Shown: positions 16,058-24,442 of the stretch, piece after piece | How positions within the stretch are numbered: position 1 is the stretch's first letter | How the letters are laid out: each line of letters begins with the position of its first letter | NCBI GenBank assembly: GCA_023458415.1 | Contig: JAEWZO010000036.1 | Span: 1-30,398, forward strand | Reading direction: 5' to 3' | Origin: Bacteroidota bacterium | GTDB taxonomy: Bacteria > Bacteroidota > Bacteroidia > Flavobacteriales > Weeksellaceae | DNA length: 30,398 nt | Program-made: the position numbers and the translations under genes | The notes under the pieces: model-generated | What the model was told of the DNA's origin: nothing | Databases searched by the model: none | The model's input: only the letters and a program-made list of their open reading frames with translations

Positions 16058-16723
16058 ATGGATCAGAATTTCGATAACGATGATGACGTTTTTACCGGGA
16101 AAGATCACACGCCGCTGAGAAGTGATGCGTTCGATAAATCACCGGAAGAAAAAATTGAAATTATTCGTAAGCACTTTCATCAGATCATGGAAACTTTGGG
16201 AATGGACATGACGGATGATTCTCTGAAAGATTCCCCAAAAAGAGTCGCGAAAATGTATGTGAACGAAATTTTCGGTGGCTTGCTTCCGGAGAACAAACCG
16301 CGTATTTCTACCTTTTCCAATAAGTACAAATACCGCCAAATGCTCGTGGAGAAAGATATTACGGTTTACTCATTCTGCGAACATCATTTTCTTCCAATTA
16401 TCGGTAAAGCCCACGTTGCGTACATTTCAAATGGGGAAGTTATTGGTCTATCCAAAATCAACAGAATTGTAGATTATTATGCGAAACGTCCGCAGGTTCA
16501 GGAACGTTTAACAATGCAGGTTGTGGACGCTCTGAAGGAAGCGCTTGGTACAAAAGATGTCGCTTGTATCATCGATGCTAAACATCTTTGCGTAAATTGT
16601 CGCGGGATAAAAGACACCGCAAGTTCTACAATTACTGCAGAGCTCAGCGGGATTTTCCGTACGAATCCGATTACACGTCAGGAATTCCTTCATTATGTAG
16701 GAAGTCATCCAAAAGTTGACTAA
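16058..16723 (+). CDS. folE: GTP cyclohydrolase I FolE
   Basis: The enzyme opens GTP to 7,8-dihydroneopterin triphosphate, the first step of folate and pterin synthesis. Zinc ligands are in place: C107 and H110 in CEHHFLP, and C178 in CVNCRG, with the spacing of E. coli FolE (C110, H113, C181). GLSKINRIVDYYAKRPQVQERLT is the substrate-site and helix region typical of the family. I chose ATG 16058 (221 residues, the usual length) over ATG 15983 because a perfect -7 promoter box lies between them and the added 25 residues are basic and unlike the family. cysS begins 41 bases after the stop, probably on the same transcript. Confidence 0.95.
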   Translation: MDQNFDNDDDVFTGKDHTPLRSDAFDKSPEEKIEIIRKHFHQIMETLGMDMTDDSLKDSPKRVAKMYVNEIFGGLLPENKPRISTFSNKYKYRQMLVEKDITVYSFCEHHFLPIIGKAHVAYISNGEVIGLSKINRIVDYYAKRPQVQERLTMQVVDALKEALGTKDVACIIDAKHLCVNCRGIKDTASSTITAELSGIFRTNPITRQEFLHYVGSHPKVD

Positions 16724-16764
16724 TACTTGTCGGTCAAATTTTTAAGAATCCAAAAAATTAATCA

Positions 16765-18228
16765 ATGCAGCTTAAGATATATAATTCACTTTCGGGTGAA
16801 AAAGAAATTTTCCAACCTATTTTAGATGGCAATGTAGGAATGTATGTTTGCGGACCGACGGTTTACAGCAATGTCCATTTAGGAAATGTAAGAACTTTCC
16901 TGTCCTTTGATTTTATTTACCGTGCCCTGGTTCATTTGGGATATAAAGTTCGCTATGTCCGCAATATTACTGATGCAGGACATTTAACGGACGACGGTAA
17001 TATTGAAAACGACCGTTTTGTTAAGCAATCTAGACTGGAAAAACTGGAACCTATGGAAATCGTTCAGAAATATACTGTGGATTTTCATAAAGTTCTGGAT
17101 ACATTTAATTTGCTGCCTCCAACAATCGAGCCTACTGCAACCGGCCATATTCTGGAGCAGATTGAACTTACAGAAAAGCTTATTGAGCGCGGTTTTGCAT
17201 ATGAAAGTAACGGATCAGTTTATTTTGATGTTTTGGAATACAACAAAAGAGGTCTGAATTACGGTGAACTTTCCCGCAGAAATATTGAAGAACTATTTGC
17301 AAATACCCGCGATTTGGACGGTCAGAATGAAAAGAAGAATCCTCAGGATTTTGCTTTGTGGAAAGCAGCATCTCCGGTACATATTATGCGTTGGAACTCA
17401 CCATGGGGTGAAGGATTTCCGGGATGGCATTTAGAATGTACCGCAATGTCAACTAAATATTTAGGTGAAAGATTTGATATTCATGGCGGAGGAATGGACC
17501 TGAAATTTCCTCATCATGAATGTGAGGTAGCGCAGGGAAAAGCTTGCAATGATGTTGCACCTGTAAACTATTGGCTTCATGCGAATATGCTTACAATGAA
17601 CGGACAGAGGATGTCCAAATCTACCGGAAATTACATTCTTCCGATGGAATTGGTGAGTGGACAGAATGATTTCTTCGAGAAAGCATTTCATCCTTCTGTA
17701 GTTCGATTCAATTTCCTGCAGGCGCACTATAGAAGTGTTCTGGATATTTCCAACGAAGCCATGATTGCAAGTGAAAAAGGTTATACGAGATTAATGGAAT
17801 CGTTGAAAATCCTTAATACTGAGGTGAAATCTTCGTCCTCAACATCATTTGATGTAAATGAATGGAAAGACAAATGTTACGCTGCCTTGCATGATGATTT
17901 TAATTCTCCAGTTTTGATTTCTCATCTGTTTGAAGCCGTGAAATTTATTTTCGGGTTGAAAGACGGAAAGGAAACAGTTTCAACAGAAGATTTGAAGGCT
18001 TTAAGGGAAGTTCTTAATGCTTTGGTATACAATGTTCTCGGGCTTCAGAATATTGAAGAGAATAATAATGATCGTCTTGATCACGCATTACAGGTATTGA
18101 TAGAGTTGCGTAATCAGGCCAGAAAAGCAAAAAATTTCGAGTTGTCCGATCAAATTCGTGACAAGCTTCTCGCAGAGGGAATAGAGCTGAAAGACGGCCG
18201 AGATGGAACTTCATACGTTCTCAATTAA
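16765..18228 (+). CDS. cysS: Cysteine-tRNA ligase
   Basis: A 487-residue class I aminoacyl-tRNA synthetase that charges tRNA-Cys with cysteine. The HIGH-type motif is HLGN at residues 38-41 and the KMSKS-type motif is RMSKS at 282-286. The cysteine-selecting zinc site is intact: C29 in VCGPTVY, C225 in ECTAMS, and H250/E254 in HHECE, equivalent to C28, C209, H234 and E238 of E. coli. The C-terminal helical domain (DALQVLIELRNQARKAKNFELSDQIRDKL) is typical of CysS. It probably shares a transcript with folE, and ends at a terminator. Confidence 0.97.
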   Translation: MQLKIYNSLSGEKEIFQPILDGNVGMYVCGPTVYSNVHLGNVRTFLSFDFIYRALVHLGYKVRYVRNITDAGHLTDDGNIENDRFVKQSRLEKLEPMEIVQKYTVDFHKVLDTFNLLPPTIEPTATGHILEQIELTEKLIERGFAYESNGSVYFDVLEYNKRGLNYGELSRRNIEELFANTRDLDGQNEKKNPQDFALWKAASPVHIMRWNSPWGEGFPGWHLECTAMSTKYLGERFDIHGGGMDLKFPHHECEVAQGKACNDVAPVNYWLHANMLTMNGQRMSKSTGNYILPMELVSGQNDFFEKAFHPSVVRFNFLQAHYRSVLDISNEAMIASEKGYTRLMESLKILNTEVKSSSSTSFDVNEWKDKCYAALHDDFNSPVLISHLFEAVKFIFGLKDGKETVSTEDLKALREVLNALVYNVLGLQNIEENNNDRLDHALQVLIELRNQARKAKNFELSDQIRDKLLAEGIELKDGRDGTSYVLN

Positions 18229-18244
18229 ACTTAGAAAAACTGAT

Positions 18245-18272
18245 AAAACCTTCTTTACGCAAGAAGGTTTTT
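18245..18272 (+). terminator. Rho-independent terminator after cysS
   Basis: AAAACCTTCTT and AAGAAGGTTTT form a perfect 11-bp stem with a 5-base loop (TACGC), followed by a short T-run, 16 bases after the cysS stop. Confidence 0.85.
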
Positions 18273-18378
18273 AATTTTTAATGCGTGTTTCCGAGTTTGT
18301 TCCGCAACCTGTTGAAAATCAAGAATTAATCTATAAAAATAAATTTTGGTTTTCATGGTGATTTTTGCGGTATTTCCT

Positions 18379-18386
18379 TAACTTTG
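18379..18386 (+). promoter_or_regulatory. -7 promoter element for malQ
   Basis: TAACTTTG is a perfect TAnnTTTG box 20 bases upstream of the ATG at 18407. The predicted leader carries a small hairpin, ACTGC (18388-18392) with GCAGT (18401-18405), ending just before the start codon. The box lies within the longer frame from 18365 and argues for the ATG at 18407. Confidence 0.5.
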
Positions 18387-18406
18387 TACTGCAAAAAAAC
18401 GCAGTT

Positions 18407-21064
18407 ATGAATTTAGTATTAAATATCAATTTCAGAACCAAAATGGGAGAGAAACTTCAGGTTTTGGTTTTGGAAGAAGGAGCTGAAGACAGAGTACATC
18501 CATTAGCTTATTCCGACAACGGAAACTGGTTTGCAGAAATCGATTATTTCAGTAAAACCATCTCTTATAAATATCAGTTGGTGGATGATTATGGGGCAAT
18601 TCTTGATGAGGAATTTTCTCTTCATCATTTAAATTTCCCGCATAATTACAAGGAGTACATTGTTTACGATGTGTGGAATCTGAAAAATTTCCCGGAAAAT
18701 TATCTGAACAACAAAATCCTGAAGAATAAACTGAGCGGTTTTAAACCGGAGAAAGTTTCTGTCCTGAAAAAACACACACATCTTTTCCGTCTGGAAGCTC
18801 CGATTTACAATCCAAACTGGAGAATCGTAATCCTTGGAAATCACGAAGCATTAGGAAACTGGGAATATCTTAGAACTGTTGCGATGTCTCAAACCGATTT
18901 TGGCGTTTGGGAAGCGGCAGTAGAAATGTCTACTGATCATGTGGTTCAGTACAAATATGGCGTGATGGACGAAAGTACAGGTCAGGTTTTTGACATTGAG
19001 TATGGCGAAAACCGCTACGCTGTTCCGAATAATGAGAAAAATGTACTGCAGATTAAGGGCGATCATTTCTTCAGATTCAAATCTTTTGAACTGTATCATG
19101 CAGCAGGCGTTGCAGTTCCGGTTTTTGCGCTTCGTACAGAAAACGGTTTCGGAGTAGGAGAGTTTTCGGATCTTAAAAACCTTGCTGATTGGGCAAAACA
19201 AACCAACCTGAGTATTTTACAGATTCTTCCGATCAATGATACAACCGCAAATTATACCTGGACAGATTCTTATCCATATGCAGCGATTTCTGTGTACGCT
19301 CTACATCCGCAATATTTGTCAATTGATAAGCTGGATTTTCCGTTACCGAAAAACTTAGTTAAAGAATTTAACGAGGAGAAAGCGGAACTCAATGCGTTGG
19401 AACTTATTGATTATGAAAAAATGATTTCCGGAAAATGGAAATTCATCCGTGCAGTTTTTGATGATAATAAGGAGAAAATCCTGAAAGACAGAAATTTCAA
19501 TAAGTTTATTAAAGACAACGAGGAGTGGCTTCTTCCGTATTCTGCTTTCTGCGTACTTCGCGACAAATACAAAACGCCGAATTTTGGTGACTGGAAAACA
19601 CATAAAAAGTACATCGCAGGCAAGGTTGCGCCAATGTTTACCGCGAAAAGCAAAGATTATTCTGAAGCGATGCTTCACGCCTGGGTGCAATATCAGCTTC
19701 ATTTGCAGTTGAAAGAAGCGATAGATTATACTCATGAGCTTGGTATTTCCGTGAAGGGAGATTTGCCAATCGGTATTTACAGATACTCTGTGGAAGCATG
19801 GACGGAACCAGAACTTTTCGGAATGGAATTTCAGGCAGGTGCACCGCCGGATCAGTTTACAGATCTTGGCCAGAATTGGGAATTCCCGACCTACAACTGG
19901 GAAGCAATGAAAGAAGACGGTTACAAATGGTGGAAAAACCGCTTCAAGGCATTGGAGCAGTATTTTGATGCGATGAGAATTGACCACATTCTTGGCTTTT
20001 TCAGAATCTGGAGAATGCCGATGAGCGCGACTCAAGGGATTTTAGGATATTTTTATCCTGCGGTTCCTGTGCGAATGGAAGAATTCCATGCGAGAGAAAT
20101 TCCATTTAATTATGACCGTTACTGCAAGCCTTACATCAACGATCAGATCTTATGGGATTATTTTGGAGATGAGCGCGATGCGATTCATAACTTCTTTATG
20201 AATAATCATTTCAACGGTACGTATACCTTCAAGGAAGAATTTGATACGCAAAGAAAACTGACAGATTATTTTAAAGAAAATCCACATCCGTGGGCGCAGG
20301 AAAAACTCATTTCATTATGTGCAAATGTGCTTTTCCTTCAGGAAGAAACACCAGATGGAGATTTTGTGTACCATCCAAGATTCAACATTAATAAGACAGA
20401 TTCTTATAAATACCTTCCTGATTGGGAAAAACAAAGAATTTACGATTTGTATGTAGATTATTTCTTCAAACGTCAGGACGGATTATGGTATCAGAAAGCG
20501 ATGGAAAAACTTCCGGTAATTCTGAACGCTACAGATATGCTTATTTGTGGTGAAGATTTAGGTTTGGTTCCTGAATGTGTGCCGCAAGTGATGGACCGTT
20601 TGGCTATTACAGCACTAAAAGTTCAGCGTATGCCTTCCGATAACATACTTTGGTATGATCCACGAAACGCAGGTTATATGAATGTGGTTACAGCAAGTTC
20701 TCACGACAGTTCGACACTTCGGATGTGGTGGCAGGAAGACCGTGATTTAACTCAGAAATATTTCAATCAGCAACTTGGGCAATTTGGTACTGCGCCATGG
20801 GATTTGCAGCCGCAACTGGCGGAAATGATCATGAAGCAGCATCTTTACAATGATTCGATGTTGGCTATTTTCCCAATTCAGGAATTTTTAGCTACGGAAT
20901 ATTCGCTAACTCATCCTAATCAGGATAACGAACGGATTAATATTCCGGCTGTTTTCCCACATTACTGGAGATACAGAATGCACCTGAAACTGGAAGATTT
21001 GGTTAAAGAAGAGAATTTCAATGCAAAAATCTCTCATTGGATTGCTGATTCAGGAAGAAGTTAA
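18407..21064 (+). CDS. malQ: 4-alpha-glucanotransferase, DPE2-like with two starch-binding domains
   Basis: An 885-residue GH77 enzyme that moves glucan chains between maltodextrins, releasing glucose. Two N-terminal CBM20-like carbohydrate-binding domains occupy about residues 1-90 and 120-215 (the second contains WRIVILGNHEALGNW). The GH77 core starts near 235 (VPVFALRTENGFGVGEFSDL). Catalytic residues by motif are nucleophile D526 in MRIDHILGFFRIW, acid/base E716 in GEDLGLVPE, and stabiliser D767 in SSHDSSTLR. The roughly 190 residues between D526 and E716 far exceed the ~50 of compact bacterial MalQ, the same insertion position as in plant DPE2. I chose ATG 18407 over TTG 18365 because of the promoter box between them. 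A weak AT-rich terminator follows the gene. Confidence 0.95.
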   Translation: MNLVLNINFRTKMGEKLQVLVLEEGAEDRVHPLAYSDNGNWFAEIDYFSKTISYKYQLVDDYGAILDEEFSLHHLNFPHNYKEYIVYDVWNLKNFPENYLNNKILKNKLSGFKPEKVSVLKKHTHLFRLEAPIYNPNWRIVILGNHEALGNWEYLRTVAMSQTDFGVWEAAVEMSTDHVVQYKYGVMDESTGQVFDIEYGENRYAVPNNEKNVLQIKGDHFFRFKSFELYHAAGVAVPVFALRTENGFGVGEFSDLKNLADWAKQTNLSILQILPINDTTANYTWTDSYPYAAISVYALHPQYLSIDKLDFPLPKNLVKEFNEEKAELNALELIDYEKMISGKWKFIRAVFDDNKEKILKDRNFNKFIKDNEEWLLPYSAFCVLRDKYKTPNFGDWKTHKKYIAGKVAPMFTAKSKDYSEAMLHAWVQYQLHLQLKEAIDYTHELGISVKGDLPIGIYRYSVEAWTEPELFGMEFQAGAPPDQFTDLGQNWEFPTYNWEAMKEDGYKWWKNRFKALEQYFDAMRIDHILGFFRIWRMPMSATQGILGYFYPAVPVRMEEFHAREIPFNYDRYCKPYINDQILWDYFGDERDAIHNFFMNNHFNGTYTFKEEFDTQRKLTDYFKENPHPWAQEKLISLCANVLFLQEETPDGDFVYHPRFNINKTDSYKYLPDWEKQRIYDLYVDYFFKRQDGLWYQKAMEKLPVILNATDMLICGEDLGLVPECVPQVMDRLAITALKVQRMPSDNILWYDPRNAGYMNVVTASSHDSSTLRMWWQEDRDLTQKYFNQQLGQFGTAPWDLQPQLAEMIMKQHLYNDSMLAIFPIQEFLATEYSLTHPNQDNERINIPAVFPHYWRYRMHLKLEDLVKEENFNAKISHWIADSGRS

Positions 21065-21094
21065 TAATTTGAAAATCAGATAATTAAACTAAAT

Positions 21095-21132
21095 AAAAAA
21101 GAAGTTGGAACATTGGTTTTAACTTTTTTTTT
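21095..21132 (+). terminator. Probable weak terminator after malQ
   Basis: An A-rich segment ending in AAGTT (to 21106) pairs with AACTT followed by a long T-run (21121-21132). The core stem is short (about 5 bp, extended by A-T pairs), so this is tentative. Confidence 0.45.
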
Positions 21133-21216
21133 TATTTTCAATCAAACTTACAGCAAGCAGAGAACAGAATAACTGTGTGGGCTTGAAAGTTAAATTTTAT
21201 TAAGTAAGAATTGAAA

Positions 21217-22206
21217 ATGAAAAAAATATTCTTTGGATTGGCAGTTTTCTTTGCAATGCTGACTTCCGCCCAAACTTATCCTGACTATTATCCTAACGGT
21301 GGATATGGTAACAGCGATTACTACTATGGTGACGATGATGATGAGTTTTACTTCCCGGATGATTATTATTATGAATATCCTTCGGATTATTACTCCAACG
21401 GTTACTACGAAAGTTACTATAACGACTACCGCAACAGTATTATGGCGGTAAATTGGGACAGGTTCTTCCGCAGATATAATCTTACACCGTGGCAGGTTGA
21501 ACAGATTTTGATGCTGAACGCGATGTATCCTTCTTACAGTTCTTGGAATTCGTACTACCGTTTCAATCCGGACCGTTGGTATTATGACCGCTTCTTCGCA
21601 CTGCAGAGAATTTTAGGACCAAGAATCTTTATTGTATACCAAAACAACTACTTCCACGGATATCATCCGGTAGCATATTTCCAAAGTTACAGAAGAGATT
21701 ATTACGTGCCCCGTTACAATGTGATGCCACGCTACCAAAACATCAACGTGAATGTTTATAAAGTAGACAGAGTGAAGTATCACCAAACCAATCCTCGAGC
21801 TAATTATGGATTTAAAAATGACAGCAGAGTAAGAAATACGACTACTGGAAACACAGCGAACAATGGTTTCCGAACTCAGCAGAAAAGCTCAGTTCGTCCT
21901 AACACCGGAGTTCGTACGCAGAATAACAGTAGCGTGAGAAGCAATAACACAGTCCGCACGCAAAGCAATGGTACAGTAAGAAACAACAGTGTTGGAACGC
22001 AAAGGAGTAGTAATGTTAGAAGCAGCGGCAGTTTGAGAGCTCCGGCGGCAAACCAACAGCAGATTAGAAATAACAGTTCTGTGCGCAGTTCTGCACCGCA
22101 GCAAAGAACTTTACAGAATAACAGCAGGACAGAGCAGAGTAAAAGCAATTCAGGAACTCAGCGAAGTTCAACAAGAAACTCCGGAATGAGGTTAACTTCC
22201 AGATAA
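21217..22206 (+). CDS. Secreted Tyr-rich protein with a low-complexity Arg/Asn/Ser tail
   Basis: A 329-residue exported protein that I do not recognise. Residues 1 to about 18 form a signal peptide (KKIFFGLAVFFAMLTSAQ). Residues 19-75 are extremely rich in Tyr with Asp, Gly, Asn and Pro, including a run of four Asp. A more ordinary central part (about 76-200, with NWDRFFRRYNLTPWQVEQILMLN and many aromatic residues) looks folded. From about residue 205 to the end the chain is low-complexity, built of irregular repeats around NNSSVRS / TVRTQ with no acidic patches, hence very basic. There is no type IX C-terminal sorting domain visible. ATG 21217 is preferred over TTG 21211, two codons upstream. 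Envelope, matrix or nucleic acid binding are all possible; none is shown. Confidence 0.8.
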   Translation: MKKIFFGLAVFFAMLTSAQTYPDYYPNGGYGNSDYYYGDDDDEFYFPDDYYYEYPSDYYSNGYYESYYNDYRNSIMAVNWDRFFRRYNLTPWQVEQILMLNAMYPSYSSWNSYYRFNPDRWYYDRFFALQRILGPRIFIVYQNNYFHGYHPVAYFQSYRRDYYVPRYNVMPRYQNINVNVYKVDRVKYHQTNPRANYGFKNDSRVRNTTTGNTANNGFRTQQKSSVRPNTGVRTQNNSSVRSNNTVRTQSNGTVRNNSVGTQRSSNVRSSGSLRAPAANQQQIRNNSSVRSSAPQQRTLQNNSRTEQSKSNSGTQRSSTRNSGMRLTSR

Positions 22207-22236
22207 TTTTAGATTTTTAAATGTTAAGTGATGATG

Positions 22237-22264
22237 AGCAGTTCTGAAAAGGGCTGCTTTTTTA
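22237..22264 (+). terminator. Rho-independent terminator after the Tyr-rich gene
   Basis: AGCAGTTCT at 22237-22245 pairs with AGGGCTGCT at 22250-22258, allowing two G-U pairs, around a GAAA tetraloop, followed by T residues to 22264. Confidence 0.8.
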
Positions 22265-22318
22265 TGAACTTTTGTTAACCTTCAGTAAACCAAGGTTTAA
22301 ATCATTAATTTAGTTCGC

Positions 22319-23299
22319 ATGAAAATACTTTTCGCAATACAGGGAACCGGAAACGGACACATCAGCCGAGCGCGGGAAATTATTCCTCATCTGAAAAAAT
22401 ATGGTGATGTTGATCTCCTTATCAGCGGAACAGAAGCTGAAGTTAGTCTTGATGATGAAATTAAATATAAACTTAATGGATTGGGCTTTGTTTTCGGCCA
22501 GAAAGGAGGTGTGGATTTTTGGGAGACTTGGAAGCAATTTGATACCTCAAGTTTTATTAATGACATCCGGAAATTACCTGTGAATGATTATGATTTGGTG
22601 ATCAATGATTTTGAACCGGTAACTGCATGGGCGTGCAAGTTAAAAGGCAAAAGAAGTGTGGCTATGAGTCATCAGTCAGCGTATTTGTCGCCGCAAACTC
22701 CTCAGATTAAGGGTTTTCATTGGGGTAAAGTCATTATGAACAATTACGCGCCAAACACAAACCACGTTGCTTTTCATTTTGAAAAATACGACGATTTTGT
22801 GCACACGCCGGTCATCCGAAGCGGCATCAGAAATATGAAAACCGGGAATCTCGGTCATTATACTGTGTATCTTCCTGCTTATTCTGATGAATTTATCATC
22901 GAACAGATTTCGAAATTCCCCGATATCCAATGGCAGATTTTTTCTAAACATTCGATCACGCATTATCAAAAAGAAAATGCAGAGATTTTTCCCGTTAATA
23001 ACGAACAGTTCAATACTTCTTTGTCGCAATGTAACGGTCTTTTGACAGGAGGTGGTTTTGAAGGACCGGCGGAAGCGCTTTTTCTTGGCAAAAAAGTTTT
23101 GGCAGTACCGATGCATCATCAGTATGAGCAGCAGTGCAATGCTTTGGCTTTGGAGAGAATGGGAGTTCCTGTAATATGGCATGAACGGGAATTTCCGGAG
23201 AAATTGCGAAAGTGGATTTTCAGTGATAAAATCATTGAGGTAAATTTTCCAAATGAAACCGAAGAAATCGTAAAGAAAGTTATTGATAAATATGGTTAA
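22319..23299 (+). CDS. GT-B fold glycosyltransferase, family-28-like
   Basis: A 326-residue cytoplasmic protein. The N-terminus IQGTGNGHISRAREIIPHL is the glycine-rich loop and first helix of the MurG/MGD-synthase type of GT-B enzymes (GxGxGH). The C-terminal half has the matching nucleotide-sugar region: LSQCNGLLTGGGFEGPAEALFLGKKVLAVPMHHQYEQQ, with the GG and the EA...GK...P...QYEQ pattern. It would transfer a sugar from a nucleotide donor to a lipid or glycan acceptor; neither substrate can be named. There is no signal peptide or membrane helix. It stands alone between two terminator-bounded genes; an AT-only inverted repeat (GTTAATT / AATTAAC, 23295-23311) lies over its stop. Confidence 0.85.
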   Translation: MKILFAIQGTGNGHISRAREIIPHLKKYGDVDLLISGTEAEVSLDDEIKYKLNGLGFVFGQKGGVDFWETWKQFDTSSFINDIRKLPVNDYDLVINDFEPVTAWACKLKGKRSVAMSHQSAYLSPQTPQIKGFHWGKVIMNNYAPNTNHVAFHFEKYDDFVHTPVIRSGIRNMKTGNLGHYTVYLPAYSDEFIIEQISKFPDIQWQIFSKHSITHYQKENAEIFPVNNEQFNTSLSQCNGLLTGGGFEGPAEALFLGKKVLAVPMHHQYEQQCNALALERMGVPVIWHEREFPEKLRKWIFSDKIIEVNFPNETEEIVKKVIDKYG

Positions 23300-23395
23300 T
23301 TTATAATTAACAAAATTTTAAGATTATTTTGTTTAACAATATGTTGTTTCTATTATCAAACTAACAAATAACAACAAAATCAAAAATAGTTACAA

Positions 23396-23788
23396 ATGAA
23401 AAAATTAGTATTAGGAATGGCCTTGGCTACTTTAGGAACTTTCGCCATAGCGCAGCAAACGCCACAGCTTCAGGAAAGAAAAGTTAATATGGAGCAGAAA
23501 CATCAGCAAAAAATGGATGCAATGAAGCAGGAACTGAATCTTACTGACGCACAGATGGCGCAGTTAAAAGCAATGCACGATCAGAAGCAGGCGGATAGAA
23601 AGGACATGCAGAAAAAAAATATGGAGCAAAGAAAAGCTAAAATGGAAGCTCACAAAGCTGAAATGAAGAAAATTCTTACTCCGGAGCAGTACCAGAAATG
23701 GGAAGCTAAAAGAGCAGAAAAAATGCAGGCGCACCAAATGAGAATGAAGGACGGAAAAGCAACTAGAAAAGCACCTGCTAAAAACTAA
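23396..23788 (+). CDS. Spy/CpxP-like periplasmic protein with LTxxQ motifs
   Basis: A 130-residue exported protein. Residues 1-19 are a signal peptide (MKKLVLGMALATLGTFAIA, then QQ). The mature part is all-helical in character, very rich in Lys, Gln, Glu and Met (about a dozen Met) and contains the two LTxxQ-type motifs of this family: LTDAQMAQLKAM and LTPEQYQKWEAK. Spy and CpxP relatives are periplasmic chaperones or metal/stress sensors. The Met and His content (MxxxH, HQMRM) could allow metal binding, but that is inference. It has its own terminator at 23817. Confidence 0.75.
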   Translation: MKKLVLGMALATLGTFAIAQQTPQLQERKVNMEQKHQQKMDAMKQELNLTDAQMAQLKAMHDQKQADRKDMQKKNMEQRKAKMEAHKAEMKKILTPEQYQKWEAKRAEKMQAHQMRMKDGKATRKAPAKN

Positions 23789-23816
23789 AGTTCATAATTT
23801 TTATTTTTTAAGTGAG

Positions 23817-23845
23817 AAGCGGAAAAGTAATTTTCCGCTTTTTTT
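23817..23845 (+). terminator. Rho-independent terminator after the Spy-like gene
   Basis: AAGCGGAAAA and TTTTCCGCTT form a perfect 10-bp stem with a GTAA loop, followed by five more T. Confidence 0.9.
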
Positions 23846-23861
23846 CTGTGTCTTCAATACG

Positions 23862-23869
23862 TATCTTTG
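23862..23869 (+). promoter_or_regulatory. -7 promoter element for ferritin
   Basis: TATCTTTG is a perfect TAnnTTTG box 16 bases before the ferritin ATG and 16 bases after the previous terminator. No Fur-like palindrome is evident around it. Confidence 0.55.
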
Positions 23870-23885
23870 TTTCAAATTAGAAATT

Positions 23886-24398
23886 ATGATTAGCACAAAA
23901 ATAGCAGCGCTTATAAACGATCAAATCGTTAAAGAGCAGTTTGCTGCACAGTATTATCTTTCAATGTCGGCGTGGTTTTCTTCTAAAGATCTGGACGGAA
24001 TTGCCAATTATTTCCGTGTTCAGAGCAAAGAGGAACTGATGCATGCCGATAAAATGTTCGATTATTTGGTAGATGTGGGCGGAGAAATTATTTTGGGAGA
24101 AATTGCAAAACCTCCACATGAGTTTGCTTCGGCTACAGAAATTTTCGAAAAAGCTCTGGAACATGAAAAAGTAGTTACAAAAAGCATTTTCAACATTCTT
24201 AAAAACGCGAATGAAGAAGGTGATTTTGCCACGGTTTCTTTTCTTCAGTGGTTTGTAAATGAGCAGGTTGAAGAAGAAGCGAGCGCTTCGCAGTTGGTTA
24301 CAAAAATTAAGATGGTTTCAGAGAACCCTTCTGCATTGTATCTTTTCGATCAGGAATTAGGACAGAGAGTTTTCACGCCGGAAGCTGAAAATCAATAA
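23886..24398 (+). CDS. ftnA: Ferritin (FtnA-type, non-haem)
   Basis: A 170-residue four-helix-bundle protein that forms the 24-subunit iron-storage shell in the cytoplasm. The ferroxidase residues are all present and spaced as in E. coli FtnA: E17, Y24, E50 and H53 (KEELMHADK), E94 (EHEK), and E126/Q127/E129/E130 in NEQVEEEASA. No haem-ligand Met of the bacterioferritin type is evident, so ferritin is the better call. It has its own promoter box and ends at a bidirectional terminator shared with the convergent helicase gene. Confidence 0.96.
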   Translation: MISTKIAALINDQIVKEQFAAQYYLSMSAWFSSKDLDGIANYFRVQSKEELMHADKMFDYLVDVGGEIILGEIAKPPHEFASATEIFEKALEHEKVVTKSIFNILKNANEEGDFATVSFLQWFVNEQVEEEASASQLVTKIKMVSENPSALYLFDQELGQRVFTPEAENQ

Positions 24399-24411
24399 AA
24401 AGAAAGTCTAT

Positions 24412-24441
24412 AAAAAATCCTGCAGCGATGCAGGATTTTTT
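24412..24441. terminator. Bidirectional terminator between ferritin and the helicase gene
   Basis: AAAAAATCCTGCA and TGCAGGATTTTTT flank a GCGA loop. The A-run on one side and T-run on the other mean the hairpin works in both directions, 14 bases after the ferritin stop and one base after the helicase stop at 24443. Confidence 0.9.
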
Positions 24442-24442
24442 G

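Noticed and set aside
19355..20035. Minus-strand frame of 226 codons inside malQ
   Set aside because: It is antisense to the conserved GH77 core; no recognisable domain and Phe/Arg/His-rich composition typical of shadow frames.
21876..22148. Leu/Cys-rich minus-strand frame of 90 codons
   Set aside because: It is the mirror of the repetitive Arg/Asn/Ser tail of the secreted protein, so repeats there make a long antisense frame.
21217..22206. Arg/Asn/Ser tail repeats as a CRISPR or tandem-repeat array
   Set aside because: The repeats are irregular, short and in frame with coding sequence; no constant repeat-spacer units are present anywhere in the window.
23295..23311. AT-only inverted repeat at the glycosyltransferase stop as a terminator
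   Set aside because: The 7-bp stem is entirely A-T and no clear T-run follows; too weak to call.
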